From positions 1 to 64,000 of the forward strand of contig CAKQRZ010000002.1 of the NCBI GenBank assembly GCA_934271715.1: a stretch of DNA of 64,000 bases. Reading direction: 5' to 3'. Below the pieces are notes generated by a model. That model made no database searches. It saw only the letters and a program-made list of their open reading frames with translations, and was not told the origin of the DNA. The DNA is from an uncultured Alphaproteobacteria bacterium. Lineage in GTDB: Bacteria > Pseudomonadota > Alphaproteobacteria > RF32 > CAG-239. Below, one piece after another: positions 25,561-33,693 of this stretch. The translations under genes were made by a program, and so were the position numbers. How positions within the stretch are numbered: position 1 is the first letter of the stretch; the number at the start of each line of letters is the position of its first letter.

Positions 25561-26283
25561 ATGTATGGAGGATTTGTAACTTTACTTATGCTTGCCGGAA
25601 TAGTTGTTATTATTGCTCTGGTTCCGTCAATGTCTAAGCTGTTATTGCTAAAAAATATGGGAAGATTGGAGTTAAGGAAGAAAAGCCGATACATTGATAT
25701 TTATTTTCTGATTGTTTTCCTGTATTTTTTCATTCCAATTTGCTGTATTGAATGGGAAAACAACGGCGGAATAGTTTGTGGAGCCGGTATCTTCTGTTTG
25801 GATGTGGTGGCTTTTTGGCTGTGTAAACATCATTATTTTTGTTATATGCTTTTGTTTGAGCAGCAAAGAAGATGGAAAAAACAAAACAGAAAACGGTTGC
25901 AAAAATTGAAAGAGCCGGAAATCGGAGCTGCCGATTATTGGGATTGGTACTTCCATAAAGGCTTGTATTATGATAAATATTATAATCAAGAAGAGTTGGA
26001 TTTTCATTCTGAGGCTGTACCATGTATGATGATGAGTGCCGGTATGTGTGTACTTCTCACGCTTGGTGTCTGCGGCGCTCTTATCGGATTTGGCACTATT
26101 TTTGCCGGAGTCTCTAAATTTTGGTGTTCTGCACCGGAGGTTCTTTGGTATAATCTGCATCATATTGAGGAATTGCCGCTGAATATATGGTTTTATATTG
26201 CCGTTGTCGGCTGTGCAGTTTTGCTGGTTTTAGTGCTTACAAGTATTTGTAACTATGTTAAAAAGGCTGTGAAAAAGTCTTGA
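25561..26283 (+). CDS. Membrane protein of unknown function
   Basis: 240 residues. Hydrophobic segments lie near 6-25, 48-65, 70-90, 155-180 and 208-228, with a cytoplasmic charged stretch (QQRRWKKQNRKRLQKLKEPE) and a Tyr/Trp-rich loop (YWDWYFHKGLYYDKYYN). No family is recognised. The leader before the ATG is AATTTTATTGTT with no Shine-Dalgarno sequence, as at 28814 and 45337. A terminator follows the stop. Confidence 0.6.
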   Translation: MYGGFVTLLMLAGIVVIIALVPSMSKLLLLKNMGRLELRKKSRYIDIYFLIVFLYFFIPICCIEWENNGGIVCGAGIFCLDVVAFWLCKHHYFCYMLLFEQQRRWKKQNRKRLQKLKEPEIGAADYWDWYFHKGLYYDKYYNQEELDFHSEAVPCMMMSAGMCVLLTLGVCGALIGFGTIFAGVSKFWCSAPEVLWYNLHHIEELPLNIWFYIAVVGCAVLLVLVLTSICNYVKKAVKKS

Positions 26284-26292
26284 AATTAAAAG

Positions 26293-26323
26293 AACAGACT
26301 CTGATTTTTGAGTCTGTTTTTTT
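26293..26323 (+). terminator. Terminator
   Basis: AACAGACTC pairs with GAGTCTGTT, followed by seven T. Confidence 0.8.
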
Positions 26324-26345
26324 GTGTTTATAGAACAGATTTTAT

Positions 26346-27555
26346 TTAAAATTCTAATGTTACGGTGCAGATTTCTGTTCCTGTGCAAGCAGAGCAAATT
26401 TCATTCATTTTAGCAATAGTTAGCGAACTTATGCAATTAAGGTCATTTTTGCAATAATTATCGCCATAGAATAATTTATCGCCGCCTTTAGATTTATACA
26501 TATAGAGCCTTTTTAAGGCGGAATGCAAAGGGTAGGCGATATTGTTCAATAGTTCCACGCAAAAATTTGCAGAAAAGTTTGCGGCTATGAAATTTTGATT
26601 TTCGTCAGTTGTGATACCGCCTATAACAATGTCAAATACCAGAAGATTGTTTCTTGAAAAAATGCTAACCCAATTTTGATTCGGGTCAAGATAATTATAA
26701 TTTATTCCAGAAACGCTGCTTCTTTGTACAATCCAAGTTTGAGGAACAAGCTGCAAAGCATCTATAAGCTCGGTTATATCATATTTATCAGTTGTGGGCT
26801 GGCTGATTTTTTGTATTTCGTCTAAGTGTTCAAGTAATCCATAAATCAAGTAGCTGTATTCTTCTATGGCATTATTTACCTTAAACTTTTCCATAGCTTT
26901 GGAATAGCCGGCAATTCCACCGACGCTTAGCACCCCGATAATCGCCAGCACTCCCAGCATTTCTATCATAGAACGACCTAGCGGGTTTGCGTCATTGCGA
27001 GGAGTGTAACGACGAAACAATCTATAACCCTCGCCCCGTGAGGGAGAGGGCGACGCCTTGGCGTCGGGTGAAGGGTACTTTAAGAACGTGCAAAAGGCAT
27101 TAAGTAAGCGTCCCCAGTACCAACCCGAAATGTCATACTTGTCGCCACACCCCGCAGGCTGTGGCAGACGAGTATCCATGACTTTGTTGCCAGCGGCAAC
27201 GCTTCTTTGTTTACTTGCCACCAGAGAGAACCCGCGTCCCCGGCACCAGTCATTCTTGGGTTTATCCCAAGAATCTTCTCTCAACCAGCGCTTATGCAAT
27301 AATATGGCTAATTTATTGACTAGGTTAGAGACTCGTTGCAACAAGATTTTAGGTACAAGACCTAGAATGACTGGTGCTAGAGGCGCTAGTTTAGTGCCAC
27401 CTGTTATTTTTGTTCTAAGTGTATTATTACCGAAAGTATCATTTTTTCTGCCAAACCCTGCAAAAACGTGCTGAATGGCAGAAAAAGCGCCTTTAATCAG
27501 ATGTTCAGGATTTGCAGAGAGAGAGAGAGAGACCTTTGCTTAGCTTATTTTTCAT
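26346..27555 (-). CDS. Pilin-like protein with long leader, currently out of frame at a CT repeat
   Basis: The C-terminal 235 residues are a pilin-like protein: GRSMIEMLGVLAIIGVLSVG (prepilin site, Glu5, hydrophobic helix), then a globular domain ending CSACTGTEICTVTLEF. Going upstream, the frame stays open through several inserted repeats to about 27515. The start that has a ribosome site (AGAGGAAAGAAAG, ATG at 27555, MKNKLSKG) reaches this frame only if the (CT)8 tract at 27517-27532 gains one unit; as sequenced it hits TGA shortly after the tract. The gene therefore appears switched off. The presequence would be about 200 residues, far longer than any normal prepilin leader. Confidence 0.7.
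26991..27078. repeat. Dispersed repeats inside the pilin leader
   Basis: GTCATTGCGAGGAGTGTAAC (26991 on) resembles the common dispersed repeat family GTCATTGCGAG...GCAATCC. Directly beside it is a hairpin-rich CTCGCCCCGTGAGGGAGAGG/GACGCCTTGGCGTC block. Both stay open in the pilin-like frame (peptide SPDAKASPSPSRGEGY). A relative, GGATTGCTTCGCTCCGCTCG, is in the leader of the pilin-like gene at 45670. Confidence 0.65.
27249..27371 (-). repeat. 123-bp palindrome-ended coding repeat, copy A
   Basis: It begins GTCATTCTTGGG and ends CCTAGAATGAC. Each end is a hairpin (ATTCTTGGG/CCCAAGAAT and ATTTTAGGT/ACCTAGAAT). It is 123 bases, exactly 41 codons, and is translated in the leader of the pilin-like gene as VILGLVPKILLQ...NLVNKLAILLHKRW...DSWDKPKND. 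Copy B at 27929-28051 has the same length, frame and orientation relative to its gene. Confidence 0.8.
27517..27532 (-). repeat. (GA)8/(CT)8 dinucleotide tract near a pilin-like start codon
   Basis: Eight GA units on the plus strand (CT on the coding strand) begin 24 bases inside the coding region. Adding one unit or removing two would restore the pilin-like frame, so slippage here can switch the gene. Confidence 0.85.
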
Positions 27556-27654
27556 CTTTCTTTCCTCTTAAATTAAGTTGTTTACTGCATTTATTCTACA
27601 CCAGCCTCACGCCATAAGTCAACCGTAAAATCAAAGTGTTGGAAGAGGCGGAAG

Positions 27655-27831
27655 TGTGTAAAAAAAAACGACCGTTTAAAAGGGGCAGTTTTTAGGCTGT
27701 TTTTTGTAGTCTAGCAAAGGTTGCCGGAATTTGCAATAACTTTTTATATTTGCGATGTTTTTTGGCGTTTTTACAACATTTTATTGCCGCCTGTTTCGCT
27801 GTGTAAAAATAACGGTCGTTTTTTTTACACA
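27655..27831. repeat. Inverted-repeat-bounded promoter segment, copy 1
   Basis: GTGT-A9-CGACCGTT (27656-27676) and AACGGTCG-T8-ACAC (27811-27830) are inverted copies differing by one A. They bracket about 134 bases upstream of the pilin-like gene at 27848. The interior contains a TTGCCG...TATATT promoter-like pair and a short ACAG/CTGT hairpin with T-run. The whole block recurs at 45478-45653 upstream of another pilin-like gene. Confidence 0.65.
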
Positions 27832-27847
27832 ATTAAGGAGGAATAAG

Positions 27848-28708
27848 ATGTTGAAGAGTATAGAATTTTTAAGTGAAAAGAGCAGGGGAATAGTAGGTGG
27901 AGGCGGCGGACTCTCGTCTCTAGCACTAGTCATTCTAGGTCCTGTGCCTAGAATCCTGTTCCAACAAGGCACTGACTTAGTTAATAAATTAGCCTTATTA
28001 TTAAATAAGTGCTGGTTCACACAAGATTCTTGGGATAAACCCAAGAATGACGAGTGCTGGGGACGCGGGCTTGGTACTTTTTCCCAGTCCGGTCGTTCTA
28101 TGATTGAAATGCTGGGAGTCCTTGCTATCATCGGAGTTTTGAGCGTTGGCGGAATTGCCGGATATTCCAAAGCTATGGAAATGTATAAAATAAACAAAAT
28201 AATTGAAGAATACAGCTACTTAATCTCAGGGCTGATAGAACAGAAAAGCAATGTCGTAGCAAGCCATACTTTTGGAGGCTTGGCTGATGTTGTGGTGGCC
28301 ATGAACTTAGTGCCGGAAACTTGGCAAGAAACCGGCGGCACAATCAACAATTCTCCTGCAAGCTTAATTGATCCGTATGGAAATAATATAAATGTCTTTA
28401 CCAGAGAAGAAGATAATGGAGAAAGAATTGTTATTGATTTTTATTTAGGCGGATTAGGAGATGATAAACAATCGCTCAGTTTTTCTAAAAAATTCTGCAT
28501 GTCTTTAATGCAAAATACAATACAGCCGCTGGCTCCGGCTTTATACTATTCGCGCCTCGCCCATATTTGGAATGATAAACATATATATTACGGCAGCCAA
28601 TTCTGCGGAGCCGGACGAACCTGCCTGAAAGATTTATCACTGCCGGAATTAAAAGAAATATGCGACAGCTGTTCAGGCAGAGCTTGCGGAATCGTTTTGG
28701 AACTTTAA
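27848..28708 (+). CDS. Pilin-like protein with repeat insertion in leader
   Basis: 286 residues from the ATG at 27848 with a strong AAGGAGG site. The leader starts MLKSIEFLSEKSRG, is followed by 41 residues encoded by a 123-bp repeat (VILGPVPRILFQ...DSWDKPKND), and then the prepilin motif SGRSMIEMLGVLAIIGVLSV near residue 80. The mature part has the hydrophobic helix (GGIAGYSKAMEMYK) and a globular domain ending CSGRACGIVLEL. Glu5 is present, so processing by a prepilin peptidase after Gly is expected. The inserted part would be removed with the leader. The probable role is as a surface pilin or pseudopilin. Confidence 0.8.
   Translation: MLKSIEFLSEKSRGIVGGGGGLSSLALVILGPVPRILFQQGTDLVNKLALLLNKCWFTQDSWDKPKNDECWGRGLGTFSQSGRSMIEMLGVLAIIGVLSVGGIAGYSKAMEMYKINKIIEEYSYLISGLIEQKSNVVASHTFGGLADVVVAMNLVPETWQETGGTINNSPASLIDPYGNNINVFTREEDNGERIVIDFYLGGLGDDKQSLSFSKKFCMSLMQNTIQPLAPALYYSRLAHIWNDKHIYYGSQFCGAGRTCLKDLSLPELKEICDSCSGRACGIVLEL
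27929..28051 (+). repeat. 123-bp palindrome-ended coding repeat, copy B
   Basis: Inverted in the genome relative to copy A but in the same sense relative to its gene. It starts GTCATTCTAGG and ends CCCAAGAATGAC, and encodes a 41-residue peptide sharing LVNKLA, LL and DSWDKPKND with copy A. Confidence 0.8.
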
Positions 28709-28813
28709 TATTTTTTGGTTGATTTTTTCAAATTATAGTTGACAAATATACAAAAATATTTTATACAAAAAGTGTTTTGGTATTATTTTGTCTCACTTTT
28801 TAATTTTGTTATT

Positions 28814-29302
28814 ATGAAATTTAAGAAACTTGCGTTGGATTTTTACCGTGCATTGAGTAAACTTCCTAATTGGGGTAAAGTCATGGCTCTTGCCTCTGTA
28901 GCTTCGCTTTTTTGTGCAATTCATCCTATTGTTAAGCCTATCAATGATTTAACATACAATCATAACCGCTTGTATGTTAATGAAAAAGGTAAGCTTGATT
29001 TGTACATGTATCCTTCGGTTTCTAAGGAATTTCCGAACGAATACATCAACATCAACCGTAAGCCTTGCGCTGGTGACAATGTTGTGATTCTGCGTGAACG
29101 GCTCAATCCAAAGGGTGAAATCTTTATGTTTTATAATCCGAGGGTTTCCGGCGGTACTGCTTGGAAAAAGTGTCTTAACAGCTATTTGAAAAACCGGCAG
29201 CGGAAAAAAATGGCTCTGTCATTTGTATTTTCTGCCAGCCTGTGCCTAGGTTCATTCCCAGGGCTTATCAAGAGAATGCTGGAGCTTATTCCTCGTAAAT
29301 AA
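28814..29302 (+). CDS. Hypothetical membrane protein
   Basis: 162 residues from the ATG at 28814. A hydrophobic segment near 22-42 (VMALASVASLFCAIHPIVKP) and another near 133-150 (ALSFVFSASLCLGSFPGLI) flank a soluble part with NEYININRKPCAGDNVVILR. The topology suggests an extracytoplasmic domain between two anchors. No family is recognised. The leader is AATTTTGTTATT with no Shine-Dalgarno sequence. Confidence 0.55.
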   Translation: MKFKKLALDFYRALSKLPNWGKVMALASVASLFCAIHPIVKPINDLTYNHNRLYVNEKGKLDLYMYPSVSKEFPNEYININRKPCAGDNVVILRERLNPKGEIFMFYNPRVSGGTAWKKCLNSYLKNRQRKKMALSFVFSASLCLGSFPGLIKRMLELIPRK

Positions 29303-29343
29303 CGAAAAAAACGCTGACATTTTTTTAATGCCGGCGTTTTTTT
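29303..29343. terminator. Bidirectional terminator
   Basis: AAAAAACGC and GCGTTTTTT arms with additional ACATT/AATGCC pairing. It serves the membrane protein on plus and the MORN/ankyrin gene on minus. Confidence 0.8.
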
Positions 29344-29345
29344 TA

Positions 29346-32201
29346 TTACTTTGCATAATCTGCCGCGGTCTTGCCGTATTGATCCTTAACACCGGCATCC
29401 ATGCCTTGCTCGGATAATATTTTCAGCAATTCGGTATAATACGGAACTTTTATTTTTGCCGCATAAATCAAAACGGTTTCGCCGTTGCCGTTTTGAGTGT
29501 TGATATCTATGCCGTACTGCAGCAGTTTCTGCACCATGGTTTGCACCAGCGGCAAAAGTTTATCTTGCGGCAGATTTTGATTTTCTTTTAAGGCTTCGGC
29601 AATATAAAACAGCGCTATGTTGCCGTTTTTATCTCGGGCTTGGGTGTCGGCTCCGTTTTGCAGCAAATGCTCCGCCAAAGACAGATTCAAATTCTGCACC
29701 GCAATCATCAACAGAGTTCTGCCGTCCGGCGCAATATATGAAGTATCGGCGCCCTTTGCCAAAAGCAGCTCTGTAATAGCGGTTTTATCAGATTTCAGCT
29801 TCGGCAGATAGTTATGCTGCGGCAGGTTGACGCTTACGCCATGCTCCAGCAAATTACGCGCCATGTCCAGATTGTTATAGTCAATAGCGTATTGCAAAAG
29901 CGTTTTGCCGGAAGCGTCGCTAATATTCAGATTTGGATTAAGCTTTTCCAAAGCTTCCAGCCAAACAAGGCTGTCGTTGCTTTTTACCAGCTGTAGGGTC
30001 GGTTCTTCGCCGTCGGCATTTTTAACATTCGGATTGAAGCCGATTTCCGCCAGCTTTTGAAACAGCTGCAAATTTTTAGCCTCTAAAACCTGCTGCCAAT
30101 ATTGCGGATGTTCATTGAGCCATTGGCTGCTGATATATGACAAGATTATACCGGCAACCTTTGAATCTTCTATATTTTTGACATTGACAATAGTCTGAAT
30201 CGGCACAACGCCTTGAGCATCGGGCTTATCCGCGCCGCCGGTTTTATCAAACAAACGCTTCAGCAGCTCATACTGCTCGGCTTCGGCCGCCAAGCGCCAT
30301 AAAGGTTTATGCTGCTTTCCAAACAAACGGGAAGTGTCTACTTTTTTAGCCATGATTTTTTTGAAAATTTTCGGCGGAACCGAATTTTCCAGCACAAAAG
30401 ATGCAGCGCTTTCGTTGCTGCTGTCGGTCATATTTACATCGGCCTTAAGCTTCAGCAGCTTTTCCGTAAGTTCATAGTCTTTGGATTTTAACGCATTCAG
30501 CAGCAAAAAGTTACCGTTTTTATCCGGCTGATTGATATCTAAACCGGTGGCAATCAGCATGTTTATAACCGGCTCGCCACAATGCAGATTAACGGCGTAA
30601 AACAGCAGATTTTTACCGTCTGGCAGCAAAGTCTGAAAATCGGCATGATATTTCTGCAGCAGATTCAAAAGCCGCAAATCATTATGCTTTACCGCCCAAA
30701 CTGCAGCATTTCCGCCGTCTTCATCGGCTGCATTAACATCTGCTCCGGCTTTTAGCAGCTCTTCTAAAATTTCCGGCGCCACATTCTCTTTAACCGATTG
30801 CAGAAAAATTTTCGGTTCTGAAGAAATATCGGCTTTATGCAGCAGTAAAAACTTTACCATTTCCGGATTATTCAGGCGGATAGCCTCCTGCAGCGCCGTG
30901 CCGCCGCGCGGATTTTGCCCGTTTATCTGCTGCGGAGTAGCAAATTTTTGCAAAATTTCCAGCGGCGCCGACAAATCAACCGCATAGCTTAAAGGCATAA
31001 GCCCGAAAAATAAGCGGCGGTTATAATCGGCATATTTGCTTTTGCTCTCACGCTGATAAACCGCCATATCATCCAAAGCGGCGCCGTACATTTTCATGTC
31101 TTTTTCCAGATTTTGCAGAATATCCAGATTTTCGCTGTTTAATCCCAGCCACAGCACCGGATACCAATAGGCTTTTTTAGAGGTATATTTGCTGATTTGC
31201 CCCATCCGATTTGCCGCCGCAATATCCCGCAGCTCGGCGTCTTGCTCAATGTTTATCACCGCCAATTCCATACCGTCAACATAGTAGCTGACGCTTTTCA
31301 GCTCGCCGTCCTGCGTAAAAGTGCGGCTGATGCCCTCCGGCTTGTCGTTTTTGTAGGTTTCGGCCAGCTGGCGTTTGCCGTTTTTATAATATTTAAGGCT
31401 CATGCCGTTTTTGGCATCATTCCGATATTCCGCCTTATTGGCAATTTTTTTATCCGGATAATACGCAATGCCTGTGCCGTTTTTTTGGTCGTTTACATAA
31501 GGAACTTCGGTAGTGCTGCCGTCTTTGTTAAAATGACGGGCAATACCGTTTTTTTTGCCGTCAGCGTATTCTATTTCATCTGTCTGATATTCTTTATTAT
31601 ATTTTTTGGTTACACCGTTTAAAACGCTGTCCGTGTAATGATTTTCTTCCACCAGCGAATTATCCGAGATAATATGTTCTATACCGTCTTTCATATCATC
31701 TTTAAAATGTTCAATCTTGGTGCGGTTTCCATTTTCATCAAAATATGTGGTTTCGCCGTTTTTTTTACCGTTGATATAGTGATTTTGAAGCTGCGGCTTG
31801 CCGTTTTCATAAAAAAGCGTTTCTTCGCCGTTTAACACATTTTCTTTATATGTTTTTTTGTGCTTAGGATTGCCGTTTTCATAAAAATAAATCTCTTCGC
31901 CGTCCTTTTTGCCTTTGCGGTAGGTAATTTCAAATTCCAGTTTTCCGTCCTCATATTTAGAGGTAATAACGCCGTTGCGCAGGCCGTTGCGATAAAAATA
32001 AGTTATAGTGCGCCCTTCGTCGTCTTTTTTGCGGACAGCGCCGGTAAATGGGTTTCCGTTTTTATCACGCACCGTTTCCAGATTATCTGTTTCCGAAAAA
32101 AATAAATCATCGGCATTGGTTAGCTGAATCTCATTTTCTTCAGCATGCAAAGGCTGAACCAAAGCCATAACTGCAGGCAAAACAAAATAGCAAAGTTTCA
32201 T
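29346..32201 (-). CDS. Secreted MORN-repeat and ankyrin-repeat protein
   Basis: 951 residues with an N-terminal signal peptide (MKLCYFVLPAVMALVQPLHA). Residues about 50-290 hold around ten MORN-type repeats (pattern YxNGxxNGxxxxYxENGxxxxxxxYKNG, for example YFYENGNPKHKKTYKENVLN). Residues about 395-951 hold a long run of ankyrin repeats (GGTALQEAIRLNNPEMVKFL, GRTLLMIAVQNLNLSLAEHL). Both modules mediate protein binding. Exported ankyrin proteins are typical effectors of host-associated alphaproteobacteria, though a periplasmic role is equally possible. It is a single gene closed by terminators on both sides. Confidence 0.85.
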   Translation of the reverse strand: MKLCYFVLPAVMALVQPLHAEENEIQLTNADDLFFSETDNLETVRDKNGNPFTGAVRKKDDEGRTITYFYRNGLRNGVITSKYEDGKLEFEITYRKGKKDGEEIYFYENGNPKHKKTYKENVLNGEETLFYENGKPQLQNHYINGKKNGETTYFDENGNRTKIEHFKDDMKDGIEHIISDNSLVEENHYTDSVLNGVTKKYNKEYQTDEIEYADGKKNGIARHFNKDGSTTEVPYVNDQKNGTGIAYYPDKKIANKAEYRNDAKNGMSLKYYKNGKRQLAETYKNDKPEGISRTFTQDGELKSVSYYVDGMELAVINIEQDAELRDIAAANRMGQISKYTSKKAYWYPVLWLGLNSENLDILQNLEKDMKMYGAALDDMAVYQRESKSKYADYNRRLFFGLMPLSYAVDLSAPLEILQKFATPQQINGQNPRGGTALQEAIRLNNPEMVKFLLLHKADISSEPKIFLQSVKENVAPEILEELLKAGADVNAADEDGGNAAVWAVKHNDLRLLNLLQKYHADFQTLLPDGKNLLFYAVNLHCGEPVINMLIATGLDINQPDKNGNFLLLNALKSKDYELTEKLLKLKADVNMTDSSNESAASFVLENSVPPKIFKKIMAKKVDTSRLFGKQHKPLWRLAAEAEQYELLKRLFDKTGGADKPDAQGVVPIQTIVNVKNIEDSKVAGIILSYISSQWLNEHPQYWQQVLEAKNLQLFQKLAEIGFNPNVKNADGEEPTLQLVKSNDSLVWLEALEKLNPNLNISDASGKTLLQYAIDYNNLDMARNLLEHGVSVNLPQHNYLPKLKSDKTAITELLLAKGADTSYIAPDGRTLLMIAVQNLNLSLAEHLLQNGADTQARDKNGNIALFYIAEALKENQNLPQDKLLPLVQTMVQKLLQYGIDINTQNGNGETVLIYAAKIKVPYYTELLKILSEQGMDAGVKDQYGKTAADYAK

Positions 32202-32292
32202 AAACAGCTCCTATACAAGGTTATACCTCTTAAAAGCTAACATGGCGGCAGAAAAAAATCAACGGCAAAAAGCACTTTGCACAAACACAAAA

Positions 32293-32327
32293 AAACTTCC
32301 GGCTTTTTTTAGGAGCGGGAAGTTTTT
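32293..32327. terminator. Terminator-like hairpin
   Basis: AAACTTCC and GGGAAGTTT arms with T on the plus strand and A/T on the other side, between the MORN/ankyrin start and the hairpin array. Confidence 0.6.
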
Positions 32328-32360
32328 ATATCTCAAAGATAAATTTAATTAAAAATATTT

Positions 32361-32738
32361 CTGCCGTGTTTCGCAACAAAACAGAAATAAAAAATAATGG
32401 AACATCAAGAATTCAGTCTCATTTTATTAAAATGCCGCAGCCGTGTTTCACAACAGAGCTGAAGCCTAACTTTTTAAATTACGAAAAAAAACTAAGTTCT
32501 TATAAGTTTAATTAAATCTATATGTATATTTCAGCTAAAAACCATACCGCATTTCACAATGGAGCATGGCTAACTATGGAATTTACCGATTTTGCTTAGA
32601 AACTTTTAACGAATAAATCGGCAAAAACTATCAAAACCTCATTTCACAACGGAGTTATGAATAACAGATTTATTAACTTAATAATAAAATATATAAAAAT
32701 TAAAAAGTGACTCGTATTTAGCATGTCACTTTTTATTT
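32361..32738 (+). ncRNA. Four-unit tandem hairpin array with common loop
   Basis: Four copies of a CCGTGTTTCACAACRGAG-like loop occur at 32364, 32451, 32547 and 32637, spaced 87, 96 and 90 bases. Each is flanked by short arms that pair with each other but differ between copies: TTCTG/CAGAA, CAGC/GCTG, CCAT/ATGG and AACCTC/GGAGTT. Longer secondary arms exist in units 2 (AGCTGAA/TTCAGCT) and 3 (CCGATTT/AAATCGG). The block sits between terminator hairpins, and AAAAAGTGAC/GTCACTTTTT closes it at 32702-32736. Changed stems with a kept loop suggest a structured RNA that binds a protein several times. Strand is assumed. Confidence 0.5.
32702..32736. terminator. Terminator
   Basis: AAAAAGTGAC pairs with GTCACTTTTT, symmetric, so it can serve the hairpin array on plus and the cold-shock gene on minus. 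Confidence 0.8.
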
Positions 32739-32762
32739 GTCAAGTTTTTTGTTGATTTTTTT

Positions 32763-32969
32763 TCAGCTTAAAACCACAATGCTTCCGGCGGCAATCCGTC
32801 CGCGGTCGTCATATAGCTGATATCCGACTTTTTGCCCCTCATATAAACGCCGCAAGCCAATTTCTTCCAGCTTGGTGATATGCACAAAAACATCTTTCCC
32901 GCCGACAGAGGGCTGAATAAAGCCATAACCTTTGCGGGTGTTAAACCATTTTACAGTTCCGGTAGACAT
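32763..32969 (-). CDS. Cold-shock domain protein
   Basis: 68 residues, the full CspA fold: GTVKWFNTRKGYGFIQP carries RNP1, KDVFVHITKLE carries RNP2, and the C-terminal strand is GRIAAGSIVVL. It binds single-stranded RNA and DNA and melts mRNA structure. There is a strong AAGGAG site before the ATG. The RNP2 DVFVHI is typical; the loop GLRRLYEGQKVGYQL is basic. Confidence 0.95.
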   Translation of the reverse strand: MSTGTVKWFNTRKGYGFIQPSVGGKDVFVHITKLEEIGLRRLYEGQKVGYQLYDDRGRIAAGSIVVLS

Positions 32970-33085
32970 ATTTACTCCTTAATATTTTTTATTTAACGTC
33001 GTAAATTCAATTTACAGGAGTGTAGATAATCTTGATTTTTGTTTGTTCAAGGGAAGTTTTGTAATTTTTTACTTATTTTATGCTT

Positions 33086-33466
33086 TTATGCGGCAAAATG
33101 TATATTTTTTTCAATCTGCTGCATTTGCTCGTCTAAAAAAGACATATCTTCAGCCGGACGGTCGGCAGTCTGCGCATATTGCTGCATAATTTTGAAAATA
33201 GGCTCAGCATATTTGCTTTCATTTTCGGCTATGCGGCGCAGATAAAAAACAGCGGCCCGGAAAATTTCTGTTTTTTCGGAAAAAAGCTGCCGCGCCACAT
33301 CTATATAGGGCGGATAATCAGTAATTTTCGGAGCGGTTTTCTGGTTTTCAACATAATTCTTTTGCAAAATTTCCGCTTGCAGGGCAGAAATCCGGTGCTG
33401 CTTATTTTTTTCGGCATCGCCGACAATAACATTCCAAATGCTTTGCAAAAAAGATTTTTTAACCAT
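33086..33466 (-). CDS. Hypothetical protein near tRNA-Gln
   Basis: 126 residues from the ATG at 33466, chosen for the TAAGGAG site; the frame stays open further upstream without another site. It starts MVKKSFLQSIWNVIVGDAEK. The rest is helical with a QxxQxx-rich C-terminus (DEQMQQIEKNIHFA). No family is recognised. It is cytoplasmic by composition. Confidence 0.6.
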   Translation of the reverse strand: MVKKSFLQSIWNVIVGDAEKNKQHRISALQAEILQKNYVENQKTAPKITDYPPYIDVARQLFSEKTEIFRAAVFYLRRIAENESKYAEPIFKIMQQYAQTADRPAEDMSFLDEQMQQIEKNIHFAA

Positions 33467-33587
33467 CGCTTTTCTCCTTATTTTCTGCAATGTAACATAG
33501 ATTTTAGAAAAGTGAAGAGTTTTTTGATAAAAGTATTTGACAAGTAAAAAAAATTGTCTTATTACTAGCTCGTTGTCTGATGATATT

Positions 33588-33661
33588 TGCTTCATCGTCT
33601 AATGGTAGGACAGCGGATTCTGACTCCGTCAATCTTGGTTCGAGTCCAGGTGAAGCAGCCA
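33588..33661 (+). tRNA. tRNA-Gln (CUG)
   Basis: The acceptor stem TGCTTCA pairs with TGAAGCA, the anticodon loop TTCTGAC carries CTG, the T-arm is GGTTCGAGTCC, and CCA is encoded at 33659-33661. It complements the UUG isoacceptor at 790. Confidence 0.95.
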
Positions 33662-33666
33662 ATGTT

Positions 33667-33693
33667 AAAGCCTTGATTTTTCAAGGCTTTTTT
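33667..33693 (+). terminator. Terminator after tRNA-Gln (CUG)
   Basis: AAAGCCTTG pairs with CAAGGCTTT and a T-run follows. Confidence 0.85.

Noticed and set aside
27058..27474. A plus-strand frame of 138 codons opposite the minus-strand pilin-like leader
   Set aside because: It is antisense to in-frame repeat sequence, with no ribosome site; repeats of this kind stay open in several frames.
25368..29302. Bacteroidota-type promoters (TAnnTTTG) before genes lacking Shine-Dalgarno sites
   Set aside because: A match was seen before only one or two of the genes at weak positions; normal TTGACA/TATAAT promoters dominate in the window.
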